The notes under the pieces are model-generated. The model saw only the letters and a list, made by a program, of their open reading frames with translations, searched no databases and was not told the DNA's origin. DNA of 64,000 bases from Nitrospira sp. Its GTDB lineage: Bacteria > Nitrospirota > Nitrospiria > Nitrospirales > Nitrospiraceae. A program made the position numbers and the translations under genes. Below are positions 58,241-64,000 of the stretch, one piece after another; position 1 is the first letter of the stretch; the number at the start of each line of letters is the position of its first letter. The stretch spans positions 54,606 through 118,605 of the forward strand of contig JACOEH010000009.1 in assembly GCA_024998685.1 (NCBI GenBank), given 5' to 3'.

Positions 58241-61200
58241 ATGACGATATCGCACGAGAGTTCCATTGAGACGCTGTTGCATGAGCGCATCCTTGTCCTT
58301 GACGGTGCCATGGGGACGATGATCCAGCAGCGAAAGCTGGATGAGGCGGCCTTTCGGGGAGAGCGGTTCAAGGACTGGTCGAAGGATCTCAAAGGGCATA
58401 ACGATCTGTTGAATGTCACGCAGCCGTCTCTCATCGAAGAGATTCATCGGCAGTATCTTGAAGCCGGTGCCGACATCATCGAGACCAACACGTTCAATTC
58501 GCAGGCGATTTCGCTTGCCGATTACAAGATGGAGACCCTGGGCTATGAACTGTCCAAAGCCGGGGCTGAATGTGCCAAACGGGCGGTGACTGCGGTACAG
58601 CGGATGCAGCCGGGACGGCGTTGTTTCGTCGCCGGGGCGATCGGACCAACGACCAAAACGGCGTCGATTTCCACGGATGTCAACAGTCCGGCGGCTCGCG
58701 GGACGACCTATGATGAGTTGGTGAATGCCTATGGCGAGCAAGTTCGAGGGTTGGTCGACGGCGGTGTCGATCTTCTGCTCGTGGAAACGATCTTCGACAC
58801 GTTGAATGCGAAGGCTGCATTTTTTGCGATCCAGCAGGCATTCGCGTCCGGCGCGCGTCGGGTTCCGATCATGGCCTCCGTGACGTTCATTCAAGCCGGC
58901 AGCAATCGCGGGGTGACCGGGCAAACCGTCGAAGCCTTCTGGAACTCCATCTCCCATGTGCCGCTGTTGAGCGTCGGGATGAACTGCGCGCTCGGCCCAA
59001 AAGAAATGCGCCCCCTGATCGAAGAATTGTCGCAGATCGCGCCGATCTACATCAGCGCCCATCCCAATGCCGGCCTGCCGAATCCATTGTTGCCGACCGG
59101 CTTTCCTGAAACGCCGGAAACCTTGGCGCCTCAATTGAATGAATGGGCGGAAAACGGATGGCTGAATATCCTCGGCGGCTGCTGCGGCACAACACCGGCC
59201 CATATCAAGCGCATTGCCGAAGCTGTGAGAGGGGTGAAACCGCATGCGCTCTCGAAGGTCCTGCCATACACACGGTTGAGCGGTCTTGAAGCCGTCACCA
59301 TTCGGCCCGATTCGAACTTCGTCAATATCGGCGAACGGACGAACGTGACCGGCTCGCCGGCTTTCGCAAAACTGATTCTGGCCGGTGATTACGAGGCCGC
59401 TCTATCGGTAGCGCGGCAACAAGTGGAAGGCGGAGCCCAGATCGTCGATATCAACATGGATGAAGGCATGCTGGATTCCAAGGCTGCGATGGAGAAGTTT
59501 CTTCGCCTTGTTGCGTCGGAGCCGGACATCTGCAAAGTGCCGATCATGATCGACAGCTCCAAGTGGGAGGTGCTGGAAACCGGCTTGAAAAATATCCAAG
59601 GTAAAGCCGTCGTCAATAGTATCAGCTTGAAGGAAGGTGAGCGGAAATTCATCGACCAGGCGACGCTCATTCGTCGCTATGGCGCGGCCGTTGTCGTCAT
59701 GGCCTTCGATGAAAAAGGCCAGGCCGACACTCTGGAGCGAAAGACGGAAATCTGCGCGCGCTCATACCAACTCCTCACCGAGCAAGTCGGGTTTCCTCCG
59801 CAAGATATTATCTTCGATCCCAACATTTTGACCGTGGCGACAGGGATCGAGGAGCATAACAACTACGCCGTGAATTTTATCGAAGCGACCGGCTGGATCA
59901 AGCAGAACTTGCCGGGAGCGAAGGTCAGTGGAGGCATCAGTAATATTTCTTTTTCGTTCCGAGGGAACAACGTGGTTCGGGAAGCCATGCACGCCGCCTT
60001 CCTGTATCACGCCGTCAAGGCCGGTCTCGACATGGGCATTGTGAATGCGGGGCAATTGGCTGTTTACGAGGAAGTTCCCAAAGATTTGCTCGAACTTGTA
60101 GAGGATGTATTGTTCAACCGACGGCCGGACGCCACCGAACGTCTGGTGAATTTTGCCGAGACGGTGAAGTCGAAGGGGAAAGCGGTCTCGAAGGACGATG
60201 AGTGGCGTCATGAGACGGTTGAGGAACGGTTATCTCATGCGCTCATCAAGGGCATCACGGACTATATCGACCAAGATACGGAGGAGGCGCGTCGCAAGTA
60301 TTCCAAGCCTTTGGAAGTGATCGAAGGACCGTTGATGGCCGGTATGAACGTCGTCGGCGATCTGTTCGGTTCAGGCAAGATGTTCCTGCCTCAGGTCGTC
60401 AAGAGCGCCCGCGTGATGAAGAAGGCAGTGGCCTATCTCCTGCCCTTTATGGAAGAAGAGAAGAAGCGGTCCGGCAATTACCAGGCGCAGGGAAAGATCT
60501 TGCTCGCGACCGTCAAGGGGGATGTCCACGACATCGGGAAAAACATCGTCGGCGTCGTGCTCGGCTGTAACAACTATGAAGTCATCGATCTTGGCGTGAT
60601 GGTGCCCTGTGAGAAGATTCTCGCCGCTGCCCGAGAAAACAAACCCGACATCATCGGATTGAGCGGGCTCATCACTCCTTCGCTTGACGAAATGGTTCAT
60701 GTGGCCAAGGAAATGACACGCGAGGGGTTCGATCTGCCCCTCTTGATCGGGGGTGCCACGACCAGTAAGGCCCATACGGCGGTCAAGATCGCACCCTCCT
60801 ATGAGCCGGGCGTTGTCCATGTATTGGACGCCTCACGCGCCGTAGGTGTCGTGGGAAGTCTGGTCAGCCGAACGCAGAAGCAAGACTTCGTCAAACAAGT
60901 AAGGGACGACTATGAGCGTGTGAGACAGTCCCATCAGGATCGCGGCGCGAAGCCGCTTATTTCGATCATACAGGCGCGCGCCAATCGGTTCATGCCGGAC
61001 TGGGAGAAGACCGATATTCCCACGCCGGCGACACTAGGTGTTCAGACGATCTCCGATCAATCGTTGGTCGAACTCATGCCGTATATCGACTGGTCTCCCT
61101 TCTTCCACACGTGGGAATTAAGAGGCCGCTATCCGACGATTTTTGAGGATCCAACCGTTGGACCAAAGGCCAAGGAGCTTTATGACGATGCGCGACGTCT

Positions 61201-61936
61201 TCTGGATGAGATCGTCCGGAAGCGACAGCTCAAAGCCAAGGGGGTCTACGGATTCTTTGCTGCTGCGTCGGTCGGTGACGACATTGAGCTCTATTTGGAT
61301 CCGTCCAGAAAAACCGTACTCACGACGATCCATCATCTTCGCCAGCAATCGGAGAAGCCGCCGGACCAGCCCAATCTTTCGCTGTCCGATTATGTTGCAC
61401 CGAAGGAATCAGGTCGGCAGGATTACATCGGAGCGTTCGCCGTCACGGCCGGTATCGGGTTAGATGAACTCTGCAAGCGGTTTGACAATGACCACGATGA
61501 CTATAATTCGATCATGGCCAAGGCCCTCGCCGACCGGCTGGCCGAAGCCTTTGCCGAATTTCTCCATAAAAAGGTTAGAGAGGAATGGGGATACGGCAAG
61601 AATGAACGGCTCACGAATGACGATTTGATCCGTGAGCGATACCGCGGGATTCGCCCTGCGCCGGGCTATCCGGCTTGTCCGGACCACACCGAGAAGAAGC
61701 TGTTGTTTGATCTCCTGGAAGTTGAGAACAATACCGGCATCACATTGACGGAAAGTTTTGCGATGTTGCCGGCTGCGGCCGTGAGTGGATTCTATTTCGC
61801 CCATCCGGACGCCAAGTACTTTGCCGTGGGTAAAATCGGGAAAGATCAAGTTGAAGACTATGCCCGCCGCAAGGGGACGGACCTCCGTGCGATCGAACGT
61901 TGGCTCTCACCGAATCTGAATTATGAGCCTGCCTGA
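58241..61936 (+). CDS. metH: Cobalamin-dependent methionine synthase
   Basis: A 1231-residue enzyme (E. coli 1227) from ATG 58241 (AAGGTG upstream; 17 codons of extension are rejected). It transfers a methyl group from methyltetrahydrofolate through cobalamin to homocysteine. Zinc ligands are a cysteine near 249 (GMNCALGP) and CC near 313 (GGCCGT). The pterin domain has [12 protein letters not shown], the B12 domain DVHDIGKN (His near 765), and the activation domain [15 protein letters not shown] near the end. No riboswitch is seen upstream. It may take homocysteine from the sulfur-carrier pathway of the same window. Confidence 0.97.
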   Translation: MTISHESSIETLLHERILVLDGAMGTMIQQRKLDEAAFRGERFKDWSKDLKGHNDLLNVTQPSLIEEIHRQYLEAGADIIETNTFNSQAISLADYKMETLGYELSKAGAECAKRAVTAVQRMQPGRRCFVAGAIGPTTKTASISTDVNSPAARGTTYDELVNAYGEQVRGLVDGGVDLLLVETIFDTLNAKAAFFAIQQAFASGARRVPIMASVTFIQAGSNRGVTGQTVEAFWNSISHVPLLSVGMNCALGPKEMRPLIEELSQIAPIYISAHPNAGLPNPLLPTGFPETPETLAPQLNEWAENGWLNILGGCCGTTPAHIKRIAEAVRGVKPHALSKVLPYTRLSGLEAVTIRPDSNFVNIGERTNVTGSPAFAKLILAGDYEAALSVARQQVEGGAQIVDINMDEGMLDSKAAMEKFLRLVASEPDICKVPIMIDSSKWEVLETGLKNIQGKAVVNSISLKEGERKFIDQATLIRRYGAAVVVMAFDEKGQADTLERKTEICARSYQLLTEQVGFPPQDIIFDPNILTVATGIEEHNNYAVNFIEATGWIKQNLPGAKVSGGISNISFSFRGNNVVREAMHAAFLYHAVKAGLDMGIVNAGQLAVYEEVPKDLLELVEDVLFNRRPDATERLVNFAETVKSKGKAVSKDDEWRHETVEERLSHALIKGITDYIDQDTEEARRKYSKPLEVIEGPLMAGMNVVGDLFGSGKMFLPQVVKSARVMKKAVAYLLPFMEEEKKRSGNYQAQGKILLATVKGDVHDIGKNIVGVVLGCNNYEVIDLGVMVPCEKILAAARENKPDIIGLSGLITPSLDEMVHVAKEMTREGFDLPLLIGGATTSKAHTAVKIAPSYEPGVVHVLDASRAVGVVGSLVSRTQKQDFVKQVRDDYERVRQSHQDRGAKPLISIIQARANRFMPDWEKTDIPTPATLGVQTISDQSLVELMPYIDWSPFFHTWELRGRYPTIFEDPTVGPKAKELYDDARRLLDEIVRKRQLKAKGVYGFFAAASVGDDIELYLDPSRKTVLTTIHHLRQQSEKPPDQPNLSLSDYVAPKESGRQDYIGAFAVTAGIGLDELCKRFDNDHDDYNSIMAKALADRLAEAFAEFLHKKVREEWGYGKNERLTNDDLIRERYRGIRPAPGYPACPDHTEKKLLFDLLEVENNTGITLTESFAMLPAAAVSGFYFAHPDAKYFAVGKIGKDQVEDYARRKGTDLRAIERWLSPNLNYEPA

Positions 61937-62319
61937 TGACACCGGAGCACATTTGACTGCCTTGCATCAGCAATCGATCCTTTGAAGGCTGCGATAGATC
62001 GGTGCTCCGTTTGCAAGCGCTCCTGTCCGACAATTGACCGTCTCAAGGTCATCGATTCCACCAAAATTTTAAGGAGTACGTGCATCAATTCGGATGCTAT
62101 GGTGAATCCAATTAGATTCGACAGCTCGGCATAGTTCCGCGGTCATTCACGTTCGTATCTTTCTTTCGCACTGTTAACTCGCGAATGTATTCCCGAAAAT
62201 TGCGTAAATACCGACTGGACTGGGCGGAATATGTCTTGCACTCGGCATTCTCCAGAGAAGCTACGAAGCGCAAATAGATGATTCTCGAAGGATGGGCTCA
62301 TTCACGTAGAGGAGGCCTT
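61937..62319. other. Intergenic region after metH
   Basis: About 380 bp with no supported gene. ACCGGAGCAC near 61940 has a distant complement GTGCTCCG at 62002, which could form a long-range hairpin after metH. The last bases carry the strong ribosome site (GAGGAGG) of the next gene. Confidence 0.3.
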
Positions 62320-62685
62320 ATGAAGAACCGTATTGGGGTGACCATCGGAGTGTTGCGTATCTGCGCATTTCTCACTGTCGCCACGGGCGTGTTGCTCTTT
62401 ATATTGGCCGGTGATCCGGAGATGACAGATGTTCTCGGCGGTGCTTCTGGTGGATTCATTGCGGTTATGTGCGCCGTCTTTGCCCTGCTGATAGAAGCGA
62501 CGGTGTGGGGATTGAAGAAGCGCAAATTCTGGGCATGGGTGGTAGGGCTGTGCTTGTGTGCCGTTTATACCCTTTCGGTACTGCTGCCTCTGGGAGCATT
62601 GGGACTCTGGGGATTGCTGGCCTCCGGCTCACGACGTGATTTCGGCCTGGGGATCAATGAGAGTCCCGTGAATGTAGCCACATGA
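62320..62685 (+). CDS. Small integral membrane protein
   Basis: A 121-residue protein from ATG 62320 (GAGGAGGCCTT upstream). Three or four membrane helices: VLRICAFLTVATGVLLFILAG, FIAVMCAVFALLIEATVWGL, AWVVGLCLCAVYTLSVLLPLGALGLWGLL. Ends in a short hydrophilic tail. No family recognised beyond small DUF-type membrane proteins. Confidence 0.75.
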   Translation: MKNRIGVTIGVLRICAFLTVATGVLLFILAGDPEMTDVLGGASGGFIAVMCAVFALLIEATVWGLKKRKFWAWVVGLCLCAVYTLSVLLPLGALGLWGLLASGSRRDFGLGINESPVNVAT

Positions 62686-62739
62686 GTCCCTCGTGGTGGT
62701 GAGGCTTGCGCAATGGGAATGCCGGAAAAGGAGGGCGCG

Positions 62740-63702
62740 ATGAAAAGGTTCGGAGTGGTGGCGTTAGGACTTGCAGCATGGAGTTTGGGGAGCATAGTGG
62801 CGATGGCGGCCGAGATGACGAAAGATGTGGAGGGTGGCAAGGATCATCCGTTGGTCAAGCGATATGAGGGAGCGGTGATTGTACAATACAAGCATGCCGC
62901 GTTCGACGAATATACGGTGCCGCTGGGTAAAGCCGAGAATGATCAAAAATTGAGTAAATCCTCGGTCCAGGAAGGCGAGGTGACGCGCATTGCTTATAGC
63001 ATCCCGAAAGGACGATCGACGTTGGAAGTGATTCGAAACTATGAGAATGATCTCAAGGCGTCCGGCTTCAAAATGCTCTTTGCGGGCGCAAAAGAAGAAA
63101 TCGGGGGAATCCCGCAAGCCGCTCACTGGGAGACGCCGACATATTTGGTGGATTCCCAACGTCTCATCGTTGCCCAAGCGACCAGACAGCAAGGCAATGC
63201 ATACGTGGTGCTGTATGCCATTGCGGCATACTACGACGAATCTTCCTGGAAGCTTGGAAAAGGGCAGACGCTGCTCATCGTCCACATCGTGGTAAACAAG
63301 CCGATGGAGAATAAGCTCTCAAAGGTCGCGGCGGACGAAATGGCCAGTTTGATCTCGGACACGGGCCGCGTCGCCGTCTATGGCATTTACTTCGATGTGA
63401 ATAAGACTGAACTGAAGCCGGAGTCGGAACCCACACTCCACGAAATGGTGCAGTTGATGAAAAGCCAGTCGAGCCTCAAGTTGTTGGTGGTCGGCCACAC
63501 GGACAATGTCGGGGCCTTCGCTTGCAACATGGATCTTTCCCAGCGCCGCGCGCAATCCGTTGTGGATACACTTATCTCCAAACATGCAGTCGCCAAGGAT
63601 CGTTTGATCCCGATCGGCGTGTCCTTTGCCGCGCCGGTGGCGTCCAATAAGACCGAAGAGGGGCGGTCCAAGAATCGGCGTGTGGAATTGGTCGAACAAT
63701 GA
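62740..63702 (+). CDS. OmpA-family envelope protein
   Basis: A 320-residue protein from ATG 62740 (AAGGAGGGCGCG upstream). Signal peptide LGLAAWSLGSIVAMA; a middle domain (VIRNYENDLKASGFKMLFA, like DUF4892) and a C-terminal OmpA domain at about 210-320 with YFDVNKTELKPES, VVGHTDNVGAF, LSQRRAQSVVDTLI and NRRVEL, the peptidoglycan-binding set. It anchors the envelope to the cell wall. Its stop overlaps the next gene's ATG (ATGA). Confidence 0.9.
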   Translation: MKRFGVVALGLAAWSLGSIVAMAAEMTKDVEGGKDHPLVKRYEGAVIVQYKHAAFDEYTVPLGKAENDQKLSKSSVQEGEVTRIAYSIPKGRSTLEVIRNYENDLKASGFKMLFAGAKEEIGGIPQAAHWETPTYLVDSQRLIVAQATRQQGNAYVVLYAIAAYYDESSWKLGKGQTLLIVHIVVNKPMENKLSKVAADEMASLISDTGRVAVYGIYFDVNKTELKPESEPTLHEMVQLMKSQSSLKLLVVGHTDNVGAFACNMDLSQRRAQSVVDTLISKHAVAKDRLIPIGVSFAAPVASNKTEEGRSKNRRVELVEQ

Positions 63703-64000
63703 AGTACACCAGGCGTTCGCACTCTTCGCTATGGCTCGCCGTCGCGGTCGTTTTGGGAACCTGTGGCGCGAGCTTAATCACTCGCGGCTGGGACAAAGCG
63801 AAAAAATATACCGGGAGTCTTTTCGAACTCTGCGTTATCGCCAACGTGACGACACGGCGCTCCATTATTAACGCCGGATGTCGTCTGATACGTGGCAGGG
63901 TAACTACATGGTCGAACAAGGACGGAGCGGAGAGCTATCGTATGGAGTACACACACTGCCCCTCAAACGGAAGGAGTAGAGCTGTGATGGTCAAGCACCT
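63699..64000 (+). CDS. Putative small lipoprotein, incomplete at the window end
   Basis: From ATG 63699, overlapping the OmpA-like gene stop, an open frame runs to the end of the window. The N-terminus WLAVAVVLGTCGAS looks like a signal with lipobox LGTC. The rest (AKKYTGSLFELCVIANVTTRRSIINAGC) is less convincing. A GGAAGGAG followed by GTGATGG at about 63971-63988 may instead mark the start of another gene, so this reading frame may really end earlier through an unseen shift. Confidence 0.5.
   Translation, partial: MKYTRRSHSSLWLAVAVVLGTCGASLITRGWDKAKKYTGSLFELCVIANVTTRRSIINAGCRLIRGRVTTWSNKDGAESYRMEYTHCPSNGRSRAVMVKH

Noticed and set aside
58205..59245. 346-codon minus-strand frame opposite metH
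   Set aside because: Antisense shadow of conserved metH sequence.
1..64000. tRNA genes or CRISPR arrays
   Set aside because: No cloverleaf-like sequence or regularly spaced repeat was noticed on either strand; a tRNAscan or repeat search would settle it.

Overview
The window (roughly 55-60% GC by eye, genes closely packed on both strands) looks like a chromosome segment of Nitrospira or a close relative in Nitrospirota. This rests on gene content and on a dispersed palindromic repeat (three copies, at 24.8, 26.3 and 30.2 kb) that I associate from memory with Nitrospira genomes. No rRNA, tRNA or CRISPR array was seen.

Layout. 0-3.3 kb (minus): sugar phosphate genes, two tandem transaldolases and the 5' part of pgi. 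3.6-13.05 kb (minus): a complete membrane-bound nitrate reductase operon narGHJI with textbook cofactor ligands, followed by an SQR/NDH-2-like flavoprotein and a SLAC1/TehA-type anion channel. 13.6-20.1 kb (minus): an ndh fragment, a universal stress protein, small proteins, a two-component system (CHASE3-PAS-PAS kinase plus NarL-type regulator), DedA and a DUF2950 lipoprotein. 20.3-26.0 kb (minus): a sulfur-transfer operon with two ubiquitin-like sulfur carriers, two E1-like activating enzymes, a JAMM peptidase, a NIL-domain protein, threonine synthase and cysteine synthase. With metH at 58-62 kb it suggests protein-thiocarboxylate-based sulfur amino acid synthesis.

26.4-31.2 kb (plus): PLD-like nuclease, FAD monooxygenase, nucleotidyltransferase, TPM protein and DsbA-like lipoprotein. 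31.4-34.9 kb is an accessory patch of toxin-antitoxin-like small genes (DUF2283, HicB, DUF6883, DUF4926), several broken (DUF4258-like, DUF2442), bounded by a duplicated 3' end of the dsbA-like gene, then an IS481-family insertion sequence. 35-43.4 kb is mixed housekeeping (ODP-type metallo-beta-lactamase fold protein, SDR, DUF3386, DUF5069, ClpS, HemW, FmdB).

43.9-53.4 kb (plus) is a stress island: an integrase remnant, three Hsp20 genes, a secreted repeat protein framed by two copies of a ~200 bp leader, a receiver-like gene split by an IS5-family element, YfdX and a triple-BON protein. The three hsp20 genes and the duplicated leader share a TTGACT-N16-TAYYYA promoter-like pattern. The content recalls the transmissible heat/stress resistance loci of Proteobacteria (small Hsp plus YfdX).

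53.4-64 kb: beta-helix remnant, SUMF1-like protein and a TenA/CADD-like oxygenase, small exported proteins, cobalamin-dependent methionine synthase, and an OmpA-family lipoprotein/periplasmic region running off the end.
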